A stretch of DNA of 60,152 nucleotides from Pelagibacterium lentulum (GCF_003992625.1 NZ_RZMW01000038.1:301-60452); one strand, 5' to 3'; shown: positions 27,576 to 36,702, numbered from the stretch's first letter. Numbers and translations: made by a program. Notes: generated from the letters alone by a model not told the origin.

Positions 27576-29006
27576 TTAGAAGGACTTCGAAGCGTTGAGG
27601 TCGACGCGGTAAGCACCGTAGGAGTTGACGCGCAGCTTGCCGCCGGTGGCGAAACCGCCGCCAGGAGCATAAGCAAGACCAACTTCACCGTAGAATGCGC
27701 CATCATCTGGGATGCCGGCTGTGGTGAGGTCGTAAGCTGCAACGTTGATGTTGCCTGCGTTGGAGCCTGCGGCTTCATAACCGATCGTACCGGTAGCAGT
27801 GAGGCTTTCAGACACTGACGCAGCAACCTGCAGAGCAACGTCCCAGATCTCGGTGTTGTCTGCAACCTTGTTGCCCGAGTCTGCATCCCAGTAACGACCG
27901 CCAAGGTTAAGCGCGATCATGTCGGTAACCTGGAAGCCTACCGATGCACCGAAGCCAAGACCAACCAGGTCTTCGCCGGTGTTGTTGCTGGAATTGCCGG
28001 CGCCAACCGATGCGAATTCACCCGAAACAGCAAGGGTAAACAGATCGAAAGTACCCTTACCCGAGAGAACACCACTGAAGAACTCGTTGGAGTTGCCAGC
28101 GAGAGCTGCAGTTACGGCGAACTGGTCGAGGTTGGCAGTTGCACCGGTGTGGAATGCAAATACGCTGTCTTCAAAGCCGTTCAGAGCGTCGTCAACCATA
28201 AGGGTCAAGTGAGCGCCGCCCCAAGCACCAGTGGCTTCAACGAAACCAACAACGGTACCAGCGCGCGGATCGGTGATGATGTCGTTAACCATCCGGTTAG
28301 GGTCACCAGCAGGATTCGGAGTTGCCCAACGGTTGATGTTTTCAAGACCAACACCAGCACGGAAGCCATCACCGAATTCGCTTACAACGCTGAAGCCAGT
28401 ACCGCCGGTGCGAACGTGATCGCCAAAGCGCCAGTCAGCACCACCAGCCGAGTCAGCTTCGTTGGCATTTACGAGGCCAAGGAAGTTGTAAGGCGAACCG
28501 TGACCAGTGCGAGCGATCGAAGGCTTCATACCAGCCGAAAGAACGGTGGTGTCGCCAAACGAAACATAAGCCTGCTCGGCACGGAGGTGGTGACCGCGAT
28601 CGGTCGCGTTGTCACCGCCGCCCGAACGCTGACGCTCACGCAGACGGATTACAGCGCGAGCAGCGCCTTCGTCGGTCTGGGTGGTTGCTTCGAACTGAAG
28701 GATGGTTTCGAGACGCGAACGCCAATCGATTACACCATCATCATTGATGATGGAGGAGGTGCCGCCACCGTCATGATAGAAATAACCACGAGTCGTAGCA
28801 GGACCGTAGTCACCCCAACGGAATTCGTAGCTTACGCTACCCGAAATCTTCAAGCAGGTGTCGTCCGACGCAATGGTCAGACCGGAGATGCCGTATGCAT
28901 CGCAAACGTCGAGCGATACAAAGCTGGCAATCGGATCAGCTGCCTGAGCACCCGTCGACAGGGCCAGAGCGGCTGCAGAACCCAAAAGAAGGCTCTTAAG
29001 TTTCAT
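27576..29006 (-). CDS. Alphaproteobacterial porin
   Basis: A 476-residue outer-membrane beta-barrel of the alphaproteobacterial porin family. Clear features are the signal peptide (MKLKSLLLGSAAALALSTGAQA) with cleavage before ADPI, repeated alternating hydrophobic strands throughout, and a terminal phenylalanine (LNASKSF) used by the BAM machinery. The N-terminal region with CDAYGISGL and CLKISGSVSYEFRWG is typical of this family in Hyphomicrobiales. A GGAGG site lies 7 bases before the ATG. The coding region is strongly expressed-gene-like in codon use, which leaves a long open frame on the other strand that I treat as an artefact. Confidence 0.92.
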   Translation of the reverse strand: MKLKSLLLGSAAALALSTGAQAADPIASFVSLDVCDAYGISGLTIASDDTCLKISGSVSYEFRWGDYGPATTRGYFYHDGGGTSSIINDDGVIDWRSRLETILQFEATTQTDEGAARAVIRLRERQRSGGGDNATDRGHHLRAEQAYVSFGDTTVLSAGMKPSIARTGHGSPYNFLGLVNANEADSAGGADWRFGDHVRTGGTGFSVVSEFGDGFRAGVGLENINRWATPNPAGDPNRMVNDIITDPRAGTVVGFVEATGAWGGAHLTLMVDDALNGFEDSVFAFHTGATANLDQFAVTAALAGNSNEFFSGVLSGKGTFDLFTLAVSGEFASVGAGNSSNNTGEDLVGLGFGASVGFQVTDMIALNLGGRYWDADSGNKVADNTEIWDVALQVAASVSESLTATGTIGYEAAGSNAGNINVAAYDLTTAGIPDDGAFYGEVGLAYAPGGGFATGGKLRVNSYGAYRVDLNASKSF

Positions 29007-29330
29007 AATTGACCTCCAAAGTCAGTCATTCAAGTTGCCGGGCTATCCGGCGGTTTGTCGAAACGCGACCACATTATTGTTGGTGTCGTGTGTTGCCGTC
29101 GCGTTGCGACCGACAAACGATCCCATGCATGGATTCGCAAGACACACTCTAGCGATGACGGGAAAGCGCGCAACAAGGCAAATGCCCTAAATGGGGCCTT
29201 AAGGCAGGGTTGTGACGGCGCTGTTGCAATTTGACCACACATCTGGAAACTACTTGTTAATACATTCCTATTCGTTTGGTTTACGCAGCATTAACCCTCG
29301 ATGTGACTCGCAGCGTGTACGGCCTTTTGT
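29007..29330. other. Intergenic region upstream of the porin
   Basis: About 320 bases hold the porin leader and presumably its promoter. Short inverted repeats (GTCGC-GTT-GCGAC near 29096-29108, and GCCTTAAGGC near 29198) are visible but not clearly regulatory. I see no open frame with coding character. Confidence 0.4.
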
Positions 29331-29450
29331 CTTGTCGCACGGGCCGTACCGTGAAATCCATGACGGGCTAAAACCGCCCTATGGATTTCACTGGCCCTCC
29401 GGCGGGGCGGCCAAAACGTTGGCCGGGGTCGTCACTCCGTTCCTCCGGGA
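29331..29450 (+). repeat. Full copy of a two-hairpin dispersed repeat (copy B)
   Basis: It begins CTTGTCGCACGGGCCG. Hairpin 1 pairs GTGAAATCCAT (29351-29361) with ATGGATTTCAC (29381-29391); GGGC/GCCC pairs inside it, and GGGCC/GGCCC pairs outside (29341-29345 with 29393-29397). A conserved CCTCCGGCGGGG follows, then hairpin 2, CGGCCAA-AACG-TTGGCCG (29408-29425), then GGGTCGTC and TCCTCC. The left-edge copy matches hairpin 1 nearly exactly; the copy at 32113-32232 matches the flanks but has different, compensated stems. Seen directly; mobility is inferred. Confidence 0.85.
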
Positions 29451-29646
29451 GCGAGCCGGACAAGCATCTGGCTCTCCCTCACCCGCCAGTGGTATTTATT
29501 TATCAATCACTCCGCTCTAAGAGCGTCTCCGCATCACATTTGCGAGACAGGCGTCAAGCGCTCCAATTTCGCCACAAAGCCGCCGCCATGCGATATATAT
29601 GTCATCTGGCAAGGGCGGAGACAGAGTCGGTTTGAGGACTATATTT
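29451..29646. other. Leader region before the 213-residue exported protein
   Basis: AT-richer sequence between repeat copy B and the ATG at 29647. It carries a widely spaced inverted repeat (GTCTCCGC near 29525 and GCGGAGAC near 29614) and the GAGG ribosome-binding site of the next gene. No coding signal is seen. Confidence 0.35.
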
Positions 29647-30288
29647 ATGAAATCTGGTGCCTGCCTGGCCCTTGGTACTGCGTTCATACTGGCATTGGCG
29701 GGAATGGGACAAAGCGCCAGCGCGCAAGAGTTGTCCGATGATGCGCGCGAGCAACTTCTGAGCGAACTCGACGCCATGATCATCGGAACCTCCGTAACGA
29801 CCCGATGTGCACTCTATGATACCACGTTGACCTATCTCTCGCCCCTCGAGACCACAGGCGCCGAGTTGCGGATCGGGCAACTTCGCTCGACCCTTTCGGA
29901 ATTTGTCGAGGAATTACCAGATCTTATGGCAACCATGCGCAGCGAGGCGAACGACATAGACTGCGGCAACCAGGGGCTTGAGCCCTTTATCGCGTTCAGC
30001 CGGGAAACCGCGCAGGATGTTATAGACATCGCGCTTTCGGTTTGGCGCGAGGTCTCTATCGACCATTGCTCGTATTTCGCCGATGACGGGTTCATGGATT
30101 CGGTCAAACATACCAAGATTTTGGCGGCGGAAACGACTGTGGAAGGACCGGACGTGCGGCGCGACTATATCGCGGAAAATGCCACCGTCTGGGTCCGGAT
30201 TTTCAATGAAAACTGCTTCAATGTGAACTTTGATCCAGTGCCGACATTGCCCGGCCGGATTGCGCTTTCAGTGCCGATAGAGGAGTGA
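29647..30288 (+). CDS. Predicted exported protein, unknown function
   Basis: 213 residues with a signal peptide (MKSGACLALGTAFILALAGM, ending SASAQE). The mature part is acidic and mostly helical, with four cysteines in TRCALYD, IDCGNQG, DHCSYFAD and ENCFNVNF, which could form two disulfides in the periplasm. I recognise no domain. The start ATG was chosen from a longer frame because GAGG lies 10 bases upstream and the signal peptide begins there. It stands alone between the structured repeat and etfBA. Confidence 0.7.
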   Translation: MKSGACLALGTAFILALAGMGQSASAQELSDDAREQLLSELDAMIIGTSVTTRCALYDTTLTYLSPLETTGAELRIGQLRSTLSEFVEELPDLMATMRSEANDIDCGNQGLEPFIAFSRETAQDVIDIALSVWREVSIDHCSYFADDGFMDSVKHTKILAAETTVEGPDVRRDYIAENATVWVRIFNENCFNVNFDPVPTLPGRIALSVPIEE

Positions 30289-30422
30289 GATTCGGCAGAG
30301 GTGCATTTTTTCTTCGTTTTCTTAGCGGGGCGCAAAACCTGTTTATCCCCGCGCATTCACTTTGGGACCATAAATGTATAAAGCTCGCTCCAAACTACTG
30401 AATAACGTGTGTGGAGGTCGGT

Positions 30423-31172
30423 TTGAAAATCCTGGTTCCGGTCAAGCGGGTTCTTGATGCCAATGTAGCCGTGCGGGTGAAACCCGACGGATCGGGCGTC
30501 GAACTTGCAAACCTCAAGATGTCGATGAATCCGTTCGACGAAATTGCCGTCGAAGAAGCGGTTAAGCTGCGCGAAGCGGGCACGGCCAGCGAAGTGATCG
30601 TTGTGTCCATCGGCCCGGCCCAGGCAGCCGATACGCTGCGGTCCGGGCTGGCGATGGGTGCGGACCGCGCCATTCTGGTCAAGACCGAAGACGCGTTGGA
30701 GCCACTGGCAATCGCCAAGATCCTGAAACATATTGCGGGCACCGAAGCGCCGGACCTCGTTATCATGGGCAAGCAGGCGATTGACGACGATTGCAACCAG
30801 ACCGCGCAGATGCTCTCGGCACTGCTGGATTGGCCGCAGGCCATGTTTGCCTCCAAGGTCGAGGTTTCCGGCCAGAGCGTGACGGTTACACGCGAGATCG
30901 ATGGCGGGCTGGAAACGCTGGAAATGGACCTGCCGGCTGTGATTTCCACCGACCTGCGGCTCAATATCCCGCGCTATGCGTCCCTGCCCAACGTGATGAA
31001 GGCCAAGAAAAAGCCTTTGGAAGAGATCGCGGCAGAATCGCTGGGAATTTCTCTGGCGCCGCAACTGCATGTGGTCGCGACCAATCCCCCGCCCGAGCGC
31101 AAGCCCGGCGCGATGGTGGATTCCGTTGATGCCCTTGTTGAAAAGCTCAAGTCGGAGGCGCGCGTCCTATGA
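30423..31172 (+). CDS. etfB: Electron transfer flavoprotein beta subunit
   Basis: EtfB binds AMP and, with EtfA, takes electrons from acyl-CoA and other dehydrogenases to ETF:quinone oxidoreductase. The 249-residue protein has the family start [15 protein letters not shown], the signature region [20 protein letters not shown] and [21 protein letters not shown] chose the TTG at 30423 because GGAGG lies 6 bases upstream and the protein then begins at the conserved position; a GTG at 30411 gives four more residues. It overlaps etfA by 4 bases. The hbd dehydrogenase often found next is absent. Confidence 0.95.
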   Translation: MKILVPVKRVLDANVAVRVKPDGSGVELANLKMSMNPFDEIAVEEAVKLREAGTASEVIVVSIGPAQAADTLRSGLAMGADRAILVKTEDALEPLAIAKILKHIAGTEAPDLVIMGKQAIDDDCNQTAQMLSALLDWPQAMFASKVEVSGQSVTVTREIDGGLETLEMDLPAVISTDLRLNIPRYASLPNVMKAKKKPLEEIAAESLGISLAPQLHVVATNPPPERKPGAMVDSVDALVEKLKSEARVL

Positions 31173-32101
31173 GCACGCTGATTCTCGCTGAACATGACAA
31201 TGCCCACCTCAACCCGGCGACGGCCAAGGCGGTTTTCGCCGCGGCGCAATGGGGCGGTGGTATCGACATTCTCGTTGCAGGGCATAATTGCGCTGCCGTT
31301 GCCGAGGCTGCGGCAAAGCTGGACGGCATCAACAAGGTGTTGGTGCTGGACGATGCAGCCTATCAGCATGGGATGGCCGAGCCGCTGAGCGCCGTATTGG
31401 TTCATCTGGCGCCGAGCTATACCTACATTGCCGCAGCGGCAACCAGCTTTGGCAAGAATGTGATGCCGCGTGTTGCTGCCCTGCTCGACGTGATGCAGGT
31501 GTCCGACATAACCAAGGTTGTGAACCCCACAACGTTCGAGCGCCCGATTTATGCCGGAGGAGCAGTGCAGACGATCGAGGCCAAGTCCGAAAAGATCGTT
31601 GTCACCGTTCGTGCATCTGCGTTCGATTCGCAACCCGAGGGTGGCTCGCCTGCTCCAGTCGAGGCCATCAGCTTCGATGCGCCTGCGCCAAAGGCACGCT
31701 TTGTTTCCCGCGAAAGTGCGGGCGGCACTGGCCCCGATCTCGCGACCGCGCGCGTGGTTGTTTCAGGCGGGCGAGCACTCGGCTCGAAAGAGCAGTTCGA
31801 TTCGCTACTTACGCCGCTGGCCGAAAAGCTCAACGCTGCACTGGGCGCCAGCCGCGCGGCCGTGGATTCGGGTTATGCGCCAAACGACTGGCAGGTTGGC
31901 CAGACCGGAAAGGTGGTGGCGCCCGATCTTTATGTTGCGGTCGGGATTTCCGGCGCGATCCAGCATCTGGCGGGCATGAAGAACTCGAAGGTCATCGTCG
32001 CCATCGACAAGGACCCCGAAGCGCCCATTTTCAAAGTGGCTGATTACGGGCTGGTGGCCGACATCTTTGAAGCCGTGCCGGAATTGACCGAAAAGCTTTA
32101 G
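31169..32101 (+). CDS. etfA: Electron transfer flavoprotein alpha subunit
   Basis: EtfA holds the FAD of the ETF dimer. The 310-residue chain ends with the FAD-binding domain: [42 protein letters not shown] and [17 protein letters not shown]. Length and C terminus (VPELTEKL) are normal. The gene overlaps etfB by ATGA. Its last 73 bases, including the stop, are repeated once more at 32235-32307 behind a structured repeat, so this copy is the functional one and the second is a fragment. Confidence 0.95.
   Translation: MSTLILAEHDNAHLNPATAKAVFAAAQWGGGIDILVAGHNCAAVAEAAAKLDGINKVLVLDDAAYQHGMAEPLSAVLVHLAPSYTYIAAAATSFGKNVMPRVAALLDVMQVSDITKVVNPTTFERPIYAGGAVQTIEAKSEKIVVTVRASAFDSQPEGGSPAPVEAISFDAPAPKARFVSRESAGGTGPDLATARVVVSGGRALGSKEQFDSLLTPLAEKLNAALGASRAAVDSGYAPNDWQVGQTGKVVAPDLYVAVGISGAIQHLAGMKNSKVIVAIDKDPEAPIFKVADYGLVADIFEAVPELTEKL
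32029..32101 (+). repeat. First copy of a direct repeat of the etfA 3' end
   Basis: From TTTCAAAGTGG to the stop, 69 identical bases (32029-32097) and the stop codon region (one mismatch, CTT versus CTG) recur at 32235-32307, offset by exactly 206 bases. The mismatch is synonymous (both Leu). The unit contains the whole repeat element C between the copies. Confidence 0.95.
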
Positions 32102-32112
32102 AAAATGGGGCT

Positions 32113-32232
32113 TCCCTTGCCTCACGCGGCGCACCGGATTTGCGATGACGCTAGCCGCTATCGCAAATCCTGCCGCTCCGGCGGGGGCGCGCGAAACATC
32201 GCGCGAGGTCGTCGTCCAAGGCTCCTCCAAGC
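32113..32232 (+). repeat. Full copy of the two-hairpin repeat, with different but paired stems (copy C)
   Basis: Flanks match copy B: CTTGCCTCACGCGGCGCACCG at the start, CTCCGGCGGGGG in the middle, GGTCGTC and TCCTCC at the end. Hairpin 1 is GGATTTGCGAT (32136-32146) with ATCGCAAATCC (32160-32170); hairpin 2 is CGCGCGA-AACA-TCGCGCG (32188-32205). Both differ in sequence from copy B yet stay fully paired. It lies between the two etfA termini, 11 bases after the functional stop. Confidence 0.85.
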
Positions 32233-32234
32233 TC

Positions 32235-32307
32235 TTTCAAAGTGGCTGATTACGGGCTGGTGGCCGACATCTTTGAAGCCGTGCCGGAATTGACCGAAAA
32301 GCTGTAG
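32235..32307 (+). pseudogene. Duplicated etfA 3' fragment
   Basis: The second copy of the etfA terminus (69 identical bases plus stop). It would encode the last 23 codons but has no start, so it is a remnant. Since its downstream flank carries a strong hairpin, this may be the original end of etfA, and the functional end may be the copied one. The relation to the intact gene is clear; the direction of copying is inference. Confidence 0.9.
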
Positions 32308-32324
32308 CAAGCCGCCGCTGGCGA

Positions 32325-32354
32325 TTGGATTCCGGACACACTCCCGGAATCCAA
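32325..32354. terminator. Hairpin after the duplicated etfA end
   Basis: TTGGATTCCGG and CCGGAATCCAA form a perfect 11-base stem around an 8-base loop, 18 bases past the duplicated stop. No T-tract follows on either strand, so it may act as an mRNA 3' end stabiliser or a bidirectional stop with the convergent VWA gene. It fits an original etfA terminator position. Confidence 0.5.
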
Positions 32355-32428
32355 TGAGCTGGTGAGGCACTGCACCACAGAATACCGTCGCGCGGAGCTT
32401 CCTTTTGCCGAGCCTTGCTTCGCCCCCT

Positions 32429-34708
32429 CTATTGCACCTCGATGATCGACCGGCCAAGCACCGCCTGGTTGCCGATGTCGAGAAAGCGGAACTCGTAGCT
32501 TCCCGGCGCATCGGGCATGGTGAACTTGGTTGCCTTTTCCGCGTTGGCGGGCTGCGCTTCGATCCAACTGAAATCAGCCTGATCGGCACGCGCGAGCGAA
32601 ACACGGGCATTTTCGGCGTCTCCCGTCCAAGTCACCGTGACCGATGCTCCGGGTGCGGCGCTGGAGGGGGCCGATAGCCCTGCCCCTTCGTCGAGCGGCG
32701 CATCGGCGGCGACAACTTCAAACGTGTCGCTGGCGATCAGGCGCCGTCCAGCATCGAGCACATAACGGACTTCGTAAAAGCCTGGCTCGTCCGGAGCCGT
32801 GAACGTCGCTTGTGTGTCGCTACGCACCCGCTTGTAGCTGGCGCCCAATGAGCCGGATTCGCTGCCCGCAGGAACGACTGCAACGTAGTCGTTGGAATTG
32901 ACGGTGTTGCTCCATGATACTGAAATTTGCGTGCCTGCCCTCACGGTTCCGGGGCCAGTGACGATGACCTCGGAATCGATAAGTTCCAATGGCGCCGATG
33001 CCAGCGTGACGCCTCCTTCTGCAAGAACATAGCGCACTTCATAAAAGCCCGGTTCGGACGGCGCGACCAGTTCACCCTGGGTATCGGACCGGACGCGCGC
33101 ATAATTGCCATATGAGCCTTCATTTGCGCCCATGGACACAATGGTCACATAATCATTGGCGTTGACGGTGCCGGACCACGAAACGGCGATGCGAGAGCCA
33201 GCAGCAGCCTGTCCAGGTGCAGAAACAGTAACCTCGGCAGCGGTGACTTCAATGGGCGCGCTTGCCATTGTACGCCCGCCTTCCGCGAGCACGTAACGCA
33301 ACTCATACAGCCCGGTTTCCGGAGGGGCAGTGAGTTCACCCTCACTGGAATCGCGGACCCGGATATAGTTGCCATAGGAGCCTTCCGCCGCGCCGAGTGC
33401 AACGATGGTGACGTAATCGTTAGGGTTGATGGCTCGGCTCCACGATATAGGAAAACGCGATCCGGTCGTAACCTGTTCGGGCCCTGAGACCGCCTGTTCC
33501 GCATCGGTAACTTGCACCAGAACGCCCGCCTGAGTGACGCCACCCTCGGCAAGCACATAGCGCACTTCATAAAGGCCCGGCTCAGCCGGGGCCGTCAGTG
33601 TGCCTTCACTGTCATCGCGGACACGGATGTAATTGCCATAGCTGCCTTCGCGCGCCGATACATCGACAATGGTGATGTAGTCGTTGCTGTTGACGCTCTG
33701 AGCCCAGGATACGTCAAACCGCGCGCCGGTCTCGACCTGTTCCGGCGCGGAGAGGATGACGACCGACTCGATGACTTCGACGTACGCAGTGCCCATTGTG
33801 CGGCCGTCCTGATCGAGGACGTAACGCACCTCGTAAACTCCTACTTCGGAAGGCGCGGTTAACTCGACTTCATCATGATCGCGGGCGCGAGCATAATTGC
33901 CGTAACTGCCTTCGCGAGCCCCGGCTTCCACGATTGTCAAATAGTCGTTGGCCGCGATTGTCGGTGTCCAGCCGACCGTGAACCTGGCGCCCACCGTGAC
34001 AGTGTGTGGGGCTTTGACAGACACCTCGATTGCCGGATCGGGCTCTGGCTCTGGAGCGGGTTCCGGTTCGGGCTGGGCCTCGATCACCGATTGCACCTGG
34101 GCAACGGCTGCAGCGAGTTGCTGCGCATCGTCTGCCGGAACGAAAATGCCGCCGGTATTTTCAGCTATGCAAGCGAGCTTTTCATGATCGTCGGACGCAA
34201 TATCAAAGCCGATGACATGGGTGGTGAAGGCCACGCCCTGCTGGGCAAGCTGCGCGGCAAGCGCGCAGGGATCGGCCTGACAATTTTCGATACCATCGGA
34301 GATCAGGACCACTGTGGCCGGGTTGTCGCGATAGGCGAGTGCTTCGGCAGCATGTTCAACAGCCGCAGAGAGTGGCGTGCGGCCATGCGGGGTGATGGCA
34401 TTGACCGCATCAAGATAGGTCGCGGGCGAGATCGGCTGCGGTTCGATGATGGTTTCAATGTCTCCGCAATCCCCTTGGCGCCGATGTCCAAAGGCCACGA
34501 GGCCGAGATTGGTATCGGCGGGCCACGCATTGACAAGGCCGGCCATCACATTCCGGGCGATCTCGATTTTGCTGACGCCGTCGATCTGGCCCCACATCGA
34601 GCCTGATGCGTCATAAACCACCATTACATCTTCGGCGGCGTGAACCGCGCCAAGACTGCCGCCTGCCAAAAGCAAAAACGCCAGAGAAGTTCTGATAGCC
34701 GGTTTCAT
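32429..34708 (-). CDS. Exported VWA protein with tandem Ig-like repeats
   Basis: 759 residues. A signal peptide (AFLLLAGGSLGAVHAAE) leads into a von Willebrand factor A domain with an intact metal site (DASGS at 33-37 and a later TPLSAA and DGIEN region), a PEPEPAPEPEP linker (about 215-230), and six tandem domains of about 85 residues. Each of the first five carries NDYVTIV, a GSYGNY-like turn and YEVRYVLAEGG; the sixth is degenerate. The repeats look beta-sandwich-like, perhaps for binding at the surface. Function is unknown. It is single and converges with etfA. Confidence 0.85.
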   Translation of the reverse strand: MKPAIRTSLAFLLLAGGSLGAVHAAEDVMVVYDASGSMWGQIDGVSKIEIARNVMAGLVNAWPADTNLGLVAFGHRRQGDCGDIETIIEPQPISPATYLDAVNAITPHGRTPLSAAVEHAAEALAYRDNPATVVLISDGIENCQADPCALAAQLAQQGVAFTTHVIGFDIASDDHEKLACIAENTGGIFVPADDAQQLAAAVAQVQSVIEAQPEPEPAPEPEPDPAIEVSVKAPHTVTVGARFTVGWTPTIAANDYLTIVEAGAREGSYGNYARARDHDEVELTAPSEVGVYEVRYVLDQDGRTMGTAYVEVIESVVILSAPEQVETGARFDVSWAQSVNSNDYITIVDVSAREGSYGNYIRVRDDSEGTLTAPAEPGLYEVRYVLAEGGVTQAGVLVQVTDAEQAVSGPEQVTTGSRFPISWSRAINPNDYVTIVALGAAEGSYGNYIRVRDSSEGELTAPPETGLYELRYVLAEGGRTMASAPIEVTAAEVTVSAPGQAAAGSRIAVSWSGTVNANDYVTIVSMGANEGSYGNYARVRSDTQGELVAPSEPGFYEVRYVLAEGGVTLASAPLELIDSEVIVTGPGTVRAGTQISVSWSNTVNSNDYVAVVPAGSESGSLGASYKRVRSDTQATFTAPDEPGFYEVRYVLDAGRRLIASDTFEVVAADAPLDEGAGLSAPSSAAPGASVTVTWTGDAENARVSLARADQADFSWIEAQPANAEKATKFTMPDAPGSYEFRFLDIGNQAVLGRSIIEVQ

Positions 34709-34827
34709 GCGTCCCCCACTAGCTAAAAAAGCAGATGAGCGACAGTTAAGCCCGATACTTTCCACAATGCAATTGATGTATTTTTAAGCGTGTTTATTGC
34801 GTTTGGGCTACGCGCAACTTGTACCGA

Positions 34828-35712
34828 TCAGAACGGCTGGGCGCCGATATTTGTGACGGCGCGGGCGCCAGAATGAATTGCAAGCTCAAGGCAGGCTTCC
34901 GGTGCTTCCCCGCGCAGGCGGGCGGCGAGGAAACCGGCGAGGAAGGCGTCCCCAGCGCCGGTCGTGTCCTGAACGACGACGCTTTTTGCCGGCTTGGAGA
35001 TCGGCTCGGCATCGCGCGTGGCCAAGAGCGCGCCATCGCCGCCGAACTTGAGCACTACGGTTTGATAATCGGCCAGCAGTAAGGGCCATTGCTCCTGCCG
35101 GGCGATCTTGCCGGTCAGCAAGGCGGCTTCATCGGCATTGGGGAAGAGAAAATCGGCGCCGCGTGTCCATTCGATAAAGTCGGCACGGCCGACTTCAGCG
35201 AGGAAAGCCGTTGAGGCGGGGTCAATGCTGACGGCGATGTCGCGTTGCTTGGCAATCGCGACCAGATCGAGCACTGCAGCACGCGCGCCCGGCTCGAACA
35301 GGGCATAGCCAGAGATATGAACGATTTCGATGCCATCGAGCAGCGATGGCGGCAGGTCGTCGGCATCGAGTTGCGCATTGGCGCCGCGATCGGTGAGAAA
35401 GCTGCGCTCGCCGTCAGGATCGATGAGGCAGACGATCTGGCCCGTGGGAAAATCGTCATCGGCGGCAAGGCAAGGCTCAACACCGAGGCCGGAAAAATAC
35501 GCCGTCAGCCGGTTCTTGTCGGTGCTGCCCACACGCGCCGCAAAGCGCACCTCGGCGCCAAGCGCTGCCAGCCATGCCGCCTGATTGGCACCCGATCCAC
35601 CATTTGTGTGCCGGATGGTTGCCCGCGTATCGGTGCCGCGGGCAATCGGGCCGAATGGTTTGACCACGATGTCGTTGATGACATCACCGATAACGAGAAT
35701 ACCGCCTGCCAT
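34828..35712 (-). CDS. psuK: PfkB-family kinase, probably pseudouridine kinase
   Basis: A ribokinase-type sugar/nucleoside kinase of 294 residues. The N-terminal substrate motif reads NGGSGANQAAWLAALG and the ATP/anion-hole motif DTTGAGDAFLAGFLA holds the catalytic Asp. Placed 6 bases after psuG, it most likely phosphorylates pseudouridine to give the substrate of PsuG, as in the PsuK/PsuG pathway. The name relies on the neighbour; on sequence alone another ribokinase-family substrate is possible. Confidence 0.85.
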   Translation of the reverse strand: MAGGILVIGDVINDIVVKPFGPIARGTDTRATIRHTNGGSGANQAAWLAALGAEVRFAARVGSTDKNRLTAYFSGLGVEPCLAADDDFPTGQIVCLIDPDGERSFLTDRGANAQLDADDLPPSLLDGIEIVHISGYALFEPGARAAVLDLVAIAKQRDIAVSIDPASTAFLAEVGRADFIEWTRGADFLFPNADEAALLTGKIARQEQWPLLLADYQTVVLKFGGDGALLATRDAEPISKPAKSVVVQDTTGAGDAFLAGFLAARLRGEAPEACLELAIHSGARAVTNIGAQPF

Positions 35713-35718
35713 CTTACG

Positions 35719-36636
35719 TTATCGCGATGTGGCGAGCGCTGCAGCGATCTGCGCGGCGACTGCGGCGTTGTTTTTGACCAGCGCGATGTTGGCAACAAGG
35801 CTCTTACCGTCCGTCAGCTCGAAAATACGGTTGAGCAGATAGGGCGTGAGATCCTTGCGGGTGACGCCTTGTGCCTCAGCATCGGCAATGGCCGAGGCAA
35901 TGCGGGCGTTGATTTCATCGGCCTCAAGAGCATCAGCCTCCGGGATCGGGTTGGCAACGAGAACACCGCCAGCCATGCCCAGATCGGACTGGATGGCAAT
36001 GAGGCGCGCAACTTCTTCTGCCGTATCGGCGCGATAATCTACTGGATAGCCGCTTTCGCGCGCAAAGAAGGCCGGGAAGGCATCGGTGCCATATCCGATG
36101 ACGGGAACGCCATTTGTTTCAAGCACTTCCAGCGTTTTTCCAATATCGAGAATCGACTTTGCACCCGCGCAAACAACGGCAACCGGGGTTTGCGACAATT
36201 CGGTGAGATCCGCAGATATGTCAAAGGTGGTTTCCGCGCCACGGTGAACGCCGCCAATACCGCCGGTTGCAAAGATTTTGATGCCAGCGAGCGCCGCGAT
36301 CTGCATGGTGGTGGCTACCGTTGTGCCTGCCGTTTTGCCCTTGGCGAGAATGGCGGCAAGGTCGCGCCGTGAGGCTTTTGCAGCGTCCAGCCCCGTCCGG
36401 GCGAGCGTTTCGAGATCATCGCCAGCAACACCGACGCACAGCTTGCCGCCCATGACCGCGATGGTTGCCGGAATGGCGCCGTTGTCACGCACGACCTTTT
36501 CGACCGCGAGCGCGGTTTCGAGGTTTTGCGGATAGGGCATGCCGTGGGTGATGATTGTGGATTCGAGGGCGACAACGGGTTTGCCCGCATCGAGCGCAGC
36601 CTGAACTTCAGGGCTTATGGAGAGATAGGCGTTCAC
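35719..36636 (-). CDS. psuG: Pseudouridine-5'-phosphate glycosidase
   Basis: PsuG splits pseudouridine 5'-phosphate into ribose 5-phosphate and uracil, breaking its C-glycosidic bond. The 305-residue protein begins with VVALESTIITHGMPYPQN, and also shows CVGVAGDDLETLAR, KGKTAGTTVATTM (near the active-site lysine), IFATGGIGGVHRGAE, and the C-terminal TPYLLNRIFELT. I chose the GTG at 36636, 7 bases after AAAGG, which puts the family N terminus first. It is followed by psuK after 6 bases and preceded by a LysR regulator on the same strand. Confidence 0.95.
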   Translation of the reverse strand: MNAYLSISPEVQAALDAGKPVVALESTIITHGMPYPQNLETALAVEKVVRDNGAIPATIAVMGGKLCVGVAGDDLETLARTGLDAAKASRRDLAAILAKGKTAGTTVATTMQIAALAGIKIFATGGIGGVHRGAETTFDISADLTELSQTPVAVVCAGAKSILDIGKTLEVLETNGVPVIGYGTDAFPAFFARESGYPVDYRADTAEEVARLIAIQSDLGMAGGVLVANPIPEADALEADEINARIASAIADAEAQGVTRKDLTPYLLNRIFELTDGKSLVANIALVKNNAAVAAQIAAALATSR

Positions 36637-36702
36637 ACGATAACCTTTGTGTCTTGCAACTGGCGCAAGCCAAATCACAAAGCGGGGCAAACCGCAACCG
36701 CG

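Noticed and set aside
28149-29012. 287-codon open frame opposite the porin gene
   Set aside because: Highly biased porin codons leave the antisense frame open; the product (rich in Thr, Arg, Val) has no domain pattern.
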